Part shown: positions 1 to 7,791 of the stretch, in pieces
Layout of the letters: the number at the start of each line of letters is the position of its first letter
How positions within the stretch are numbered: position 1 is the stretch's first letter
Origin: Pseudomonadota bacterium
Lineage (GTDB): Bacteria > Desulfobacterota > Syntrophobacteria > Syntrophobacterales > Syntrophobacteraceae
Direction of reading: 5' to 3'
DNA length: 13,333 bases
Assembly: GCA_023416335.1 (NCBI GenBank)
Contig: JAEZHY010000024.1
Coordinates: 1 to 13,333, forward strand
Notes under the pieces: generated by a model
The model's database searches: none
What the model saw: only the letters and a program-made list of their open reading frames with translations
What the model was told of the DNA's origin: nothing
Program-made: the position numbers and the translations under genes

Positions 1-42
1 GCTATACCCCTATTGAGAGACGGGCATAGGCCGGAAAGGGCC

Positions 43-76
43 GTAGGATGGGTGGGAGCGGAGCGGGAACCCATCG
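43..76. repeat. REP-like palindromic element
   Basis: GATGGGT (47-53) and ACCCATC (69-75) form a perfect 7-bp inverted repeat around a 15-base purine-rich loop (GGGAGCGGAGCGGGA). The GTAGGATGGGT start, the GGAGCGGAGCG core and the AACCCATC end follow the pattern of short extragenic palindromes that I recall as common in proteobacterial genomes. It lies outside any convincing gene. It could also act as a terminator for a gene entering from the left, since GTTCTTTGAGGTTCTTT follows on the plus strand. The assignment rests on the palindrome and remembered resemblance; copy number in the genome is unknown. Confidence 0.5.
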
Positions 77-214
77 TTCTTTGAGGTTCTTTCCCCACTC
101 AGTCGCTGGGAAGCTCAGGGGCTGACGAATTGTACTTTCTTTTTCGTATGACAAAATTTCCCGTGTTTCCAGATACCGACTTATGCCTCTCCGGCCAATC
201 GTTCTCGGGCGTTC

Positions 215-240
215 CGAAACACGATGGGTTGTCACCCATC
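215..240 (-). terminator. hairpin downstream of norZ, possible terminator
   Basis: GATGGGT (223-229), a 4-base loop (TGTC) and ACCCATC (234-240) form a perfect 7-bp stem. It lies 45 bases beyond the norZ stop codon. Read on the minus strand the stem is followed by GTGTTTCG, so the U-run is short and termination would be weak. The stem is the same heptamer as in the palindrome at 43-76, so it may instead be a partner REP unit that doubles as a transcript end. Confidence 0.4.
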
Positions 241-285
241 CGCCCACCTCCTTTTCCGGACCGGATGATCAATACGTCGATGCGT

Positions 286-2586
286 TCACTGCGGCTTTTT
301 TTCGAGAGATGCGGCAGCCGCTCCACTACCTTTAATCATCCGGCTGTAGGTCAGGAGGGCCGCAATCACCGCAGGAACGACACCGAAAACGATAAAAACC
401 AGGTCGCCCGGGAGCCGGAACCATTCGATCATCCGGACAAAGCCCAGATTGAGGTAGGTCAGGTCCCTGGCGTGCCAGTATCCGTTTTCCAGGACGTCCC
501 GGAGTTGCATCACGCCGCCGGGGAAAAGATTCAGGACTATCATCAGGGCCAGACCGATATTCAGGCCCCAGAAGGAAATCCTGATGTATTTCTCCGGCTC
601 TTTCCACTGTTCCTCGGTCAGAACGTGCCGCAGACCGAGTACCATCAACGCCATAGCAAGCATTCCGAAAGCTCCCATGAATGCCGAATGGCCGTGATTG
701 GGGGTGAGCAGCGTGCCGACTTCATAGTAGCTAACGATCGGCAGGTTTATGAGAAAGCCGAAAATTCCGGCTCCCACGAAATTCCAGAATCCCACCGCCA
801 TGAGAAAATTGAATGTCCATTTGTGCGGGAGTTCCCCGCATACCGGGCACTCTCTTTTTGTCACTCTTACGAACGACCATGCCTCCAGGGTCAGAAGCGT
901 CAACGGCACGACTTCCATTGCCGAATAGAGTGCCGCAAAGGCCATCGTTATCACGGACTGCCCGGTCCAGTACCAGTGGTGGGCCGTTCCGATGATGCCG
1001 CCTCCGAGGAAAAGAATCGCATCCAGGTAGATGATCGTCACCGCGGTACGGTGAGAAACGAGTCCGAGCTGGTAGAAGATGACCGCCACCAAAGCCGTAA
1101 CGAAAACCTCGAAGAATCCTTCCACCCAGAGATGGATGATCCAGAACCTCCACATGTCCACAACGGAGTAGTTCGAGGAGCTGTCGAAGAAAAAAGCCGG
1201 CAGGTAGAAGAGGGGGATTGTCACGGCAGCCAGGATAAACAGGGTCGAAAGTTCTCCGTATTCCCGGTTTCGCGTGCTTTTGCCCGCGGCGCGCCAGATT
1301 AGCACGAGCCACAGGACGAATCCGACAGTCAGGAGGACCTGCCACATGCGCCCTATTTCGAGAAATTCCCAGCCCTGATCGCCAAACCAGAACCAGAGGT
1401 CCCCGAGCATCTGGCGTATGCCCAGGAGTTCGCCGAGCAGGCTTCCCGCGGCAACAACGACAAGCGCCCAGAACAATATGTTAACTCCGAGTTTTTGTCC
1501 TCTTGGTTCGGAATCGGACAGCGAGGCTGCTATGAGCAGGCCGCCCGCGACATAAGCGGTTGCCACCCAGAAAATCGCAAGCTGGAGATGCCAGGTTCTC
1601 ACTATATTGCTCGGCAGGATGCTCGAAAGATCGAACCCGTAAAAGCTGCCGGGTTCGGCCCGGAAATGCGCGGTTGCGCCTCCGACGAAAACCTGCGCCA
1701 GAAAAAGCAGACTGACGATGACGAAGTACTTTATCGTCGCGCGCTGACTCTCCGTTGGTTTCCCCGGCAGCATCCGCGGTGCGTGCGGGACATCGGCCGC
1801 CTTCCATCCCAGGTACTCGAATTTGCCGAAAACGAACAGAACCGCGGCCAGGCTGCCTAGAAACGTTATGATGCTGAGCATGCTCCACAGGAGCGCATCG
1901 GGTGTTGCCCGGTTTCCCACCGACGGATCGTACGGGAAATTATTCGTGTAGGAGTAGGGCTTGCCCGGCCGGTTTGCTGCTGAAGCCCAGGCGGTCCAGG
2001 AAAAGAATGCGGTGAGGTTTCTCAGTTCCTCAGGGTCGGAGATATAGTTGGTCGAGAGTCCTCCGCTTATAGACGGAGAGGAGAAGTACTCGGCCCAGGA
2101 TGCGATCTGACCTTTGAAGGAGTCGGCCTCGGGCTGCGTGAAAACCAGTGTCCGCGTGACCGGGTCGTAGCGATTTGTTTTGAGCTGAGCGCTCACCTTT
2201 GCTGCGACGGTTGCACGCTGCTCCGTGTTCAGAGTCTTAAGCCCGGTTCCAAAAATTACCGCCGCAAAATGTTCCCCGGTGAGTTCGGAGAGATTATGGA
2301 GATACTTGGCCGGGAAATCGGGTCCAAGATAGGCCCCGTGACCCCATACCGTGCCGTTTGCCATCAGGCCGTATTTCAGGAACACTTCCTGTCCCGCTCT
2401 GACGTCGTCTCCCATAAAAACCACCCTGCCTCCCGAATCGATCACCCTGTCGGGAATGGGCGGGGCATCCCGATAAGCCGACGCCGAGATAAAGACCAAA
2501 ATTCCCATCCCGAGCACGATCGTAACGATCAGCGCGTATCTCCATGACGGTGAGATTCTGTCCTGGGAGACTTTCAATCCATCCAT
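286..2586 (-). CDS. norZ: quinol-dependent nitric oxide reductase (qNOR)
   Basis: This enzyme reduces two NO to N2O and water in the cytoplasmic membrane with electrons from quinol; many annotations call it norB. The 766 residues match single-subunit qNORs. There is an N-terminal membrane helix (about 16-38), an extracytoplasmic domain (about 40-230) that replaces the NorC cytochrome but has no CxxCH heme site, and then a heme-copper-oxidase-type helical bundle. Ligands are all present: H333 in TWHLQL and H633 for the low-spin heme b, H631 in NHGHSAF for heme b3, and H485, H536, H537 and E489 for FeB. H307 and E311 (AHFRAE) fit the quinol-site pair. The intact His set argues against a nitric oxide dismutase. 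AGGA at 2596-2599, 9 bases from the ATG, supports the start. A CPVCG pair (C580, C583) sits in a loop where I would not expect cysteines. No regulator gene is adjacent. Confidence 0.95.
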   Translation of the reverse strand: MDGLKVSQDRISPSWRYALIVTIVLGMGILVFISASAYRDAPPIPDRVIDSGGRVVFMGDDVRAGQEVFLKYGLMANGTVWGHGAYLGPDFPAKYLHNLSELTGEHFAAVIFGTGLKTLNTEQRATVAAKVSAQLKTNRYDPVTRTLVFTQPEADSFKGQIASWAEYFSSPSISGGLSTNYISDPEELRNLTAFFSWTAWASAANRPGKPYSYTNNFPYDPSVGNRATPDALLWSMLSIITFLGSLAAVLFVFGKFEYLGWKAADVPHAPRMLPGKPTESQRATIKYFVIVSLLFLAQVFVGGATAHFRAEPGSFYGFDLSSILPSNIVRTWHLQLAIFWVATAYVAGGLLIAASLSDSEPRGQKLGVNILFWALVVVAAGSLLGELLGIRQMLGDLWFWFGDQGWEFLEIGRMWQVLLTVGFVLWLVLIWRAAGKSTRNREYGELSTLFILAAVTIPLFYLPAFFFDSSSNYSVVDMWRFWIIHLWVEGFFEVFVTALVAVIFYQLGLVSHRTAVTIIYLDAILFLGGGIIGTAHHWYWTGQSVITMAFAALYSAMEVVPLTLLTLEAWSFVRVTKRECPVCGELPHKWTFNFLMAVGFWNFVGAGIFGFLINLPIVSYYEVGTLLTPNHGHSAFMGAFGMLAMALMVLGLRHVLTEEQWKEPEKYIRISFWGLNIGLALMIVLNLFPGGVMQLRDVLENGYWHARDLTYLNLGFVRMIEWFRLPGDLVFIVFGVVPAVIAALLTYSRMIKGSGAAAASLEKKPQ

Positions 2587-3007
2587 TGTTATTCATCCTG
2601 AAGTTGGTCGGAAGGGCGGTGCAGAAGGTCAGGAAAGCCTGGATTGATTTTCCCGCAATCGCGCAAAATCCGAGCTGTCCTGTAGATTACGTCAAAGTGC
2701 AAAGAGAGGCCGCCGATTGCTTTCAGCATGGGAGGTTTGCAGGGCTGGAATTGCTCACTCCGACGCTGTTTGATCAAGAAATTAAGGTTCTCGGCAGCAG
2801 ATTTCAATATTAGTGATTGACAAGCTGAGCCGTCCAAAGCGAAAAGCCTTCCGGGGCGACCCGCTTTGCGCAACCCTGCCGTTTTCACTCGTGCCGATTT
2901 CAGTGTCCGAAAGGGCACAGGCTTGGAACTCTTCTCAGTCCGATGAGTGATCATTCGGAGCCCTGGAGATTAGACCAAAACTATTGGAGGGATGCCGAAA
3001 GTAGACT
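2587..3007. other. divergent intergenic region, norZ / 809-residue membrane protein
   Basis: This 421-base spacer must hold the promoters for norZ (leftward) and the plus-strand gene at 3008. I see no convincing sigma-70 pair, sigma-54 site or full FNR box (TTGAT-N4-ATCAA). Two small symmetric motifs stand out: the 8-bp palindrome TTGATCAA at 2770-2777 and the inverted repeat TCAAT-N7-ATTGA at 2804-2820. Either could bind a regulator, but both are short enough to be chance. A 121-codon minus-strand reading frame (2589-2954) fills much of the spacer, with a loose AGGG before its ATG. It has no recognisable domain and its composition does not look like a gene, so it is not called. Confidence 0.4.
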
Positions 3008-5437
3008 ATGGTTGGCAGCATTCCGAATACTTATGATGAAAGGATTCGAACTTACCAGATGGATAAAGCGGTTTTTGCTTGTCGCCTGAAGTATATCCAA
3101 AAGCTGTATGAAAACGCATGCGACACACTAGTGCATGTTTTCGGCTCTGCGGAAGCTAATCAACGCGCCTTCTTTATTCGGTTTGCATTGGTTGCCTACG
3201 TATCTTTGTTGGTTTATCCGATAAGGATACATAGAATCATTGCAGGCCTGGATCCCTCCTGGATCCTGGCCCTCAACTACCTGAGAGGGACGCATTATCG
3301 TTTCGGGTCCGATGTTGTTTGGACGTACGGACCTCTCGGTTTCTTGGCCATGCCCCTAAATATCGGGAACAATCTTCCCGTTTCCCTGATTGTTCAATTC
3401 TGCACCTGGGCATTGACCATACTGACACTTTCACTGCTCATATACAGAAAAAAAATTTCGGTTCATCAGCTGTTTACATTCGCAATCTGCATCTGCTTCT
3501 GCAGGTTTTCTTTCGATTATTCCCTGTGCTGCCTCATACTGATTCTGATCGCAATCACCATTGTTTTCGAATCGCTCTCGGCATTTGTTTTGTCCCTGGT
3601 GATAACCATAGTGCTCACAATGGTCAAATTCAGTGCAGCAATATTCGGACTCTCCGCCATAGTGGCATGCATTGCAGTACAACTCTTCAGGAACAGACGC
3701 TTTGCGGTTGTACAAACAGTTCTTGCTTCCGTCGGAATCCCGGGGGGCTTTCTCCTTTTATATTACCTTTACAATCCTTTATTTCTGCCCGATGTCGTTC
3801 TTTATCTGAAAGGCGCGTTTGAGATTTCGTCCGGTTACAGCGTTGCCATGAGCCTGATCGGAAAACAATACTTCCTGGTGATGGCAGTTTTGGTCTCTTT
3901 TTTGCTCTTCGCCTTGGGCTTTTTTCTCTTCAAAGCTCGGGAAAAATCTTTTTATATTCTGCTCGTTTGTATCCTCCCGCTCTTTTTGACTTTCAAACAT
4001 GGGTTTGTCCGGCAGGACGGTCACATTGTGATCTTCTTTGAAATTGTCCTTTTTATTGTGGGACTGCTTTGTCTCTTCACCAATCTGGATATTGCCGCGG
4101 GCAGAAGACTACCTATTATCATCGGTCCACTGCTCATCATTTATATTTTCATGTACCAGCAACAACTGCATTCAGTGCCTGTCGACCGAGTACTTGCCAT
4201 AGACACAGTCAGGGATATCGAAGCGATCGCAAACAATCCGGAAAGAATTTGGGGTGAAGCCGATTTAACTGAGGATAGACTTCCTCCCCGGATCAGGAAC
4301 GCGGTCGGAAATGACGCGGTAGGGGTGTTCCCGTGGGAAATCACCTATATATATGCAAATAACCTGAACTGGTCCCCTTTCCCGGTTTTACAGGCCTATT
4401 CCGCCTATACGCCCTATCTCGATTTGCTCAACGCAGGCCACCTTAGTTGTCCGAAAGCTCCGCCCTGGCTTCTGTTTGACTTCCTTGCCATAGACGATCG
4501 GCACCCTTTGATAGATGTTCCAGGTACCTGGACGGAGATTTACAGGTGGTATGAAGTCGAGGATCGAACTGATAGACTCCTCCTTTTGAAAAGGAGAGCC
4601 ACTCCAAGGTTTGGAGAAATGGAACCCATTGGAGAGGGTGAATACGGAATTGGGCAGACTATTCCGATTCCGGATTCCAGCCAGCCCGTTGCGGCCAGGA
4701 TCCACTTGAATCTCAGCCCGTTGGGGAAGCTGGAGAAATTTCTCTATAGGATAAACCCCATCCGAGTGGCCCTCTACGACAAGTTTGGGCGGGTTTCGAT
4801 TTACAGAGTTGTGCCGGACACCCTAAGTGAAGGTGCGATATTGAATTTCGTTCCCCGAAATCTGCACGAGGCCGACGGACTGATGAGCAGAGTGGAAACC
4901 GCAAAGTTCGACTCGTTCTCGTTGTTCGGCGAAGGAATAAAATCCTATCGCGACAGGGTATCCATAGAATTCTACCGGATTCCGGGCTTAACGATCCGAG
5001 AGGATCTGCATGAGACCGCATTGATCGAGGCCTTCGGTGGCTTGCCCTCACGCGGAGAACTCGGATCGACCGTCCTGTATTCGATTACCCAGATCAATTT
5101 GGAACGCAAGATCATGGCGAAGAAGAAAGCGGTGGTGCACGATAAAGATCAGTTCATTACGATTTTAGGATGGGCCGTGGACAGTTCGGCGAGAAGCGCT
5201 TCCGGAGGGGTCCAGATACTCATCGACGGGAAGAGCTACCTGGCATTTTGCGGGTTGCCCTCCGAAAGCACCGCAAAGAAGTTCAACGTTCCCGGGTACG
5301 GACATGCCGGATTCAAACTGACCATGCCCATTTCAGCAATCGGACCGGGCCAACATTCCCTGTCGTTGAAAATACTAACGGAGGACAAGAAGGCATGTTA
5401 CCGGCCCGAAGAAAACTTCGTGATCGAAATAAAGTAA
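3008..5437 (+). CDS. multi-pass membrane protein, DPSW/TYGPLGFL family, with C-terminal beta domain
   Basis: Function is not known. Hydrophobic segments cover about 57-75, 126-146, 155-225, 235-262, 286-308, 315-330, 340-360 and 368-384, with a long soluble part after about 385. Motifs that recur, as I recall, in an uncharacterised bacterial family are LDPSW (81-85), FGSDVVWTYGPLGFL (99-113), KFSA (207-210), KHGFVRQDGH (330-339) and QAYSAYTPYLD (462-472). The acidic motif in the first exposed loop and the many helices resemble GT-C glycosyltransferases, but that is inference. The last ~100 residues form a separate beta-rich domain with GWAVD (near 721) and GVQILIDGK, like surface-protein sandwich domains. 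The in-frame stop at 3002 rules out a start upstream of 3008. Ribosome binding is weak: GGAGG lies 17 bases upstream, better placed for an out-of-frame ATG at 2992; M18 (3059) is an alternative. The gene converges on the neighbouring sugar-transfer cassette. Confidence 0.82.
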   Translation: MVGSIPNTYDERIRTYQMDKAVFACRLKYIQKLYENACDTLVHVFGSAEANQRAFFIRFALVAYVSLLVYPIRIHRIIAGLDPSWILALNYLRGTHYRFGSDVVWTYGPLGFLAMPLNIGNNLPVSLIVQFCTWALTILTLSLLIYRKKISVHQLFTFAICICFCRFSFDYSLCCLILILIAITIVFESLSAFVLSLVITIVLTMVKFSAAIFGLSAIVACIAVQLFRNRRFAVVQTVLASVGIPGGFLLLYYLYNPLFLPDVVLYLKGAFEISSGYSVAMSLIGKQYFLVMAVLVSFLLFALGFFLFKAREKSFYILLVCILPLFLTFKHGFVRQDGHIVIFFEIVLFIVGLLCLFTNLDIAAGRRLPIIIGPLLIIYIFMYQQQLHSVPVDRVLAIDTVRDIEAIANNPERIWGEADLTEDRLPPRIRNAVGNDAVGVFPWEITYIYANNLNWSPFPVLQAYSAYTPYLDLLNAGHLSCPKAPPWLLFDFLAIDDRHPLIDVPGTWTEIYRWYEVEDRTDRLLLLKRRATPRFGEMEPIGEGEYGIGQTIPIPDSSQPVAARIHLNLSPLGKLEKFLYRINPIRVALYDKFGRVSIYRVVPDTLSEGAILNFVPRNLHEADGLMSRVETAKFDSFSLFGEGIKSYRDRVSIEFYRIPGLTIREDLHETALIEAFGGLPSRGELGSTVLYSITQINLERKIMAKKKAVVHDKDQFITILGWAVDSSARSASGGVQILIDGKSYLAFCGLPSESTAKKFNVPGYGHAGFKLTMPISAIGPGQHSLSLKILTEDKKACYRPEENFVIEIK

Positions 5438-5630
5438 AACGGCCTTGACGTGACCTGCTCCCCTGCATCACTCGGAGTGCCGCTGCAGCGCCAGATTAGC
5501 GCCCAGCAAGTATGGGGGCTGCATGTCTCGCCCTTCAAACCATTGCATATGGAGCTTTGAAAGCAACTCCATGACAGGGCATGCTGTAGTCCTCGGACAT
5601 TTTGCGGCTCAATAAGCGGTTCGTGTATTC
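5438..5630. other. convergent intergenic region
   Basis: These 193 bases separate two genes ending toward each other, so a two-way terminator would be expected. The best stem found is ATGGAG (5549-5554) with CTCCAT (5567-5572) around a 12-base loop, which has no T-run on either side. I do not call it a terminator. Nothing else recognisable is present. Confidence 0.3.
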
Positions 5631-7346
5631 CTAACGACGCATGGAAATACGATCATTACGAATGTAGATCCTTGTATTATCGATATCTCCCACCAAAGTG
5701 TATCTTTCCCGGATGAAGTCATTCAATTCGGGAAAGTTTTCATGCCCATAGAGAGTTCTGTCTTCGAATGCGAAGTTATCCGGGCCCACTGCGTCAATGA
5801 AGGCCGCCGGGAAACTTTGTTTCAGATCAGTGAGGTATCGCAGTTTATAAAGATCCCTCTGGGGATGACTTCTAATCTGCCTTTCCGTATGTGCCTCTCT
5901 GGTCGCCTGGCGCATCCCCGTTTCGACATAATAGCGGCACATCCACCCCCACATTCCCAATGATTCTCCGGGCTCGGCATATTCTCCGATTTTCACGGAA
6001 ACTGCGCTTTTCTTGAACATCTCGCTAACGTTACGAGGCAAGAAATGGTTTTTCAAGAAAAGGCTCGAAATAAAAACAGTCAACACACAAGCGAAAAAGG
6101 CTCGATGATAGACCTTCAGAGGCAAAGCAGCCTTTTGCGGATTTTCCCCTTCCTCCATTGCGCAATACCCGGGAGAAATGAGCAAGGCAACCAATTGACA
6201 AAGCGGGAAAACAAGAAAGAGTAAGTAATGTGGAAAAGGGCGATTAGGGGTCAGCACTGTAGCCAGAGCACAAATATTGAGGAGAATGACCGAAAGCGTA
6301 AGACCCAAATTTTTCCTGTAATAACGATGATTAAAAAACAATCCGAATATGGCCGACGTACCTGATAACAGCACGAAATTTTGCCAGCTCCGCTCGGCTT
6401 TCAAAAATGACATGACTTCACTCAATACCATCACATGACCTGCTGATACATAAAAGATATTATTTAGAAGATAATAAGCAATAAATGTATTGACCAGTTC
6501 AAAGTATTTCAAATAAGTAAGGAATAAAGCCATTACGCCGACAATCGATAAGTTGAATGCCGACACTCTCATTAGCTTCGATTTGAAAATCCTCTTGGAG
6601 TCCATGATCAAAAACATGTTTATTATGAACCAGAAACAAGCTGAAAAGAGAGCAGCCTGCAACTTGGCGAGTGGTATCAGAAAGACCAGTGTCCCTGCAA
6701 CAATGAGGCTGAATCGCCTTTCAGTTAGCTTGCCGTGGTCCATCACGCAAGCTCGTAGAAAGCAATAGTTTAAAAGGGAAATCATCAGAATGGGAATATG
6801 TTCGCTCGAATAGTGCACAAAATCGAAGAAGTCGGTCAAAGCGAAGAAACATGCCGCCGGGAAGACCGCCAGCCTGGCCGTCTTTTCTGAAAAAAGCGAT
6901 CTGTTGCCCAGATAGAGAAGATACAAACAGGCGAATACTGAGAGTATGCCGATCACTCTTCCAGTATGAAAGTTTATGGGCAGATCGAATAACCTGGGAA
7001 GGAGGAGTGGAAGCTGATCGAATGGGCCGTGGGTTGTACCATCGACCGAGCGCCAGAAAACGGGGTCATGAGAGAGAGTTATCGCTCCCGCCAGCATCTG
7101 TGCTTCGTCGGGATTCAATTCTCTATTGAACAGGATTATGGGCATCCGCGAAATTATAAGTGTAATTAACATCGAAAGGAGATACATGGGCCGGTTGAAT
7201 ACTGATTTCCGAAGTCTTTGATCTGATTCGAGAAAATATGGTAAAGTCGATTGAATGAAGAGAAATATGAGTAAGCCTGATCGAACCAAGTAGAAAAGAG
7301 TACAAAGAAGCCAGTACGGCATGGAAAGGTTTAATGGCAATTGCAT
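5631..7346 (-). CDS. GT-C-like membrane glycosyltransferase, third gene of a gtr-type cassette
   Basis: The 571 residues carry many hydrophobic segments from residue 12 onward and a soluble C-terminal stretch of about 115 residues. The first exposed loop holds NPDEAQMLAGA (78-88; D80-E81), in the place where PMT/ArnT-type GT-C enzymes carry their catalytic acidic pair, followed by WRSVDGTTHGPFD (98-110). The predicted role is to take a sugar from a polyprenyl-phosphate carrier on the outer side of the inner membrane and attach it to a glycan or protein; the acceptor cannot be read from sequence. It sits where the serotype-specific gtrX-type gene sits in gtr operons, 7 bases after the GtrA stop. 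GAGG just ahead of the ATG overlaps the upstream stop codon, which suggests coupled translation. A+T content is high compared with norZ or dprE1. Assignment to the GT-C fold is by topology and motif only. Confidence 0.82.
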   Translation of the reverse strand: MQLPLNLSMPYWLLCTLFYLVRSGLLIFLFIQSTLPYFLESDQRLRKSVFNRPMYLLSMLITLIISRMPIILFNRELNPDEAQMLAGAITLSHDPVFWRSVDGTTHGPFDQLPLLLPRLFDLPINFHTGRVIGILSVFACLYLLYLGNRSLFSEKTARLAVFPAACFFALTDFFDFVHYSSEHIPILMISLLNYCFLRACVMDHGKLTERRFSLIVAGTLVFLIPLAKLQAALFSACFWFIINMFLIMDSKRIFKSKLMRVSAFNLSIVGVMALFLTYLKYFELVNTFIAYYLLNNIFYVSAGHVMVLSEVMSFLKAERSWQNFVLLSGTSAIFGLFFNHRYYRKNLGLTLSVILLNICALATVLTPNRPFPHYLLFLVFPLCQLVALLISPGYCAMEEGENPQKAALPLKVYHRAFFACVLTVFISSLFLKNHFLPRNVSEMFKKSAVSVKIGEYAEPGESLGMWGWMCRYYVETGMRQATREAHTERQIRSHPQRDLYKLRYLTDLKQSFPAAFIDAVGPDNFAFEDRTLYGHENFPELNDFIRERYTLVGDIDNTRIYIRNDRISMRR

Positions 7347-7353
7347 AATATCC

Positions 7354-7791
7354 TCATTGCTTAATTCCTCTATTGAAAACCAATCGCATTGCCATGAAGT
7401 TCATCAGCATGGAAATTGCGGTTGCAGCCATCAACGATATCAGCCTGGACATACCGCCGGTTCTGAGTATATAGAATGCCACCATGTTTGCCCCCATTCC
7501 CAAGGAATAACTGGTATACACCATGAGCATAGTCACAATAATGTATTTCAGCTTTTCCTTGAGAGTGGGTCTATCTTCTAACGATCTCAAGAATCCGGCC
7601 CGGAAAACTAAAAGCGAACTGGTGAGAAACGCGCATCCTATGCCCGCCACGCACCCGATGCCTTTTGCGATCAACTCATATTTGGGCTGGGAGACCGGGA
7701 TGCAGGTACCTGTGAGGTAGTAAACTCCCCAATCGGCAAAAGTATTAACGACCCCTAGTGCACAGAAGTAAATAAAGGTTTTCACGGTCAT
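7354..7791 (-). CDS. GtrA-family membrane protein (polyprenyl-phosphate-sugar flippase)
   Basis: The 145-residue protein has four hydrophobic segments (about 7-27, 40-62, 81-104 and 112-138). It ends in MNFMAMRLVF, the typical N-F-x-x-x-R-x-V-F close of GtrA proteins. Members move polyprenyl-phosphate-linked monosaccharides across the inner membrane, or support the enzyme that makes them. The ATG overlaps the stop of the upstream GT2 gene by 4 bases (ATGA), and the stop is followed after 7 bases by the GT-C-like gene, so the three are almost certainly co-transcribed. Only a weak GGTGA precedes the start, as expected for a coupled gene. The family call is firm; the sugar is unknown. Confidence 0.87.
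   Translation of the reverse strand: MTVKTFIYFCALGVVNTFADWGVYYLTGTCIPVSQPKYELIAKGIGCVAGIGCAFLTSSLLVFRAGFLRSLEDRPTLKEKLKYIIVTMLMVYTSYSLGMGANMVAFYILRTGGMSRLISLMAATAISMLMNFMAMRLVFNRGIKQ

Noticed and set aside
130..1302. 390-codon plus-strand frame opposite norZ
   Set aside because: It is the antisense of a well-supported gene, rich in His, Arg, Pro and Glu as expected from reverse reading of a G+C-rich gene, with no family resemblance.
286..2586. Nitric oxide dismutase instead of reductase
   Set aside because: Dismutase-type relatives lack one of the FeB histidines and quinol-site residues. Here H485, H536, H537, E489, H307 and E311 are all present.
2770..2777. TTGATCAA as an FNR-type box for norZ
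   Set aside because: The FNR/NNR consensus needs four bases between TTGAT and ATCAA. This is a contiguous 8-bp palindrome, and no suitable promoter is seen next to it.
2589..2954. 121-codon minus-strand frame just upstream of norZ
   Set aside because: No recognisable domain, no hydrophobic or repeat pattern, only a loose AGGG before its ATG, and it would occupy the whole norZ promoter region.
5549..5572. Stem ATGGAG/CTCCAT as a two-way terminator between convergent genes
   Set aside because: A 6-bp stem with a 12-base loop and no T-run on either strand is too weak.
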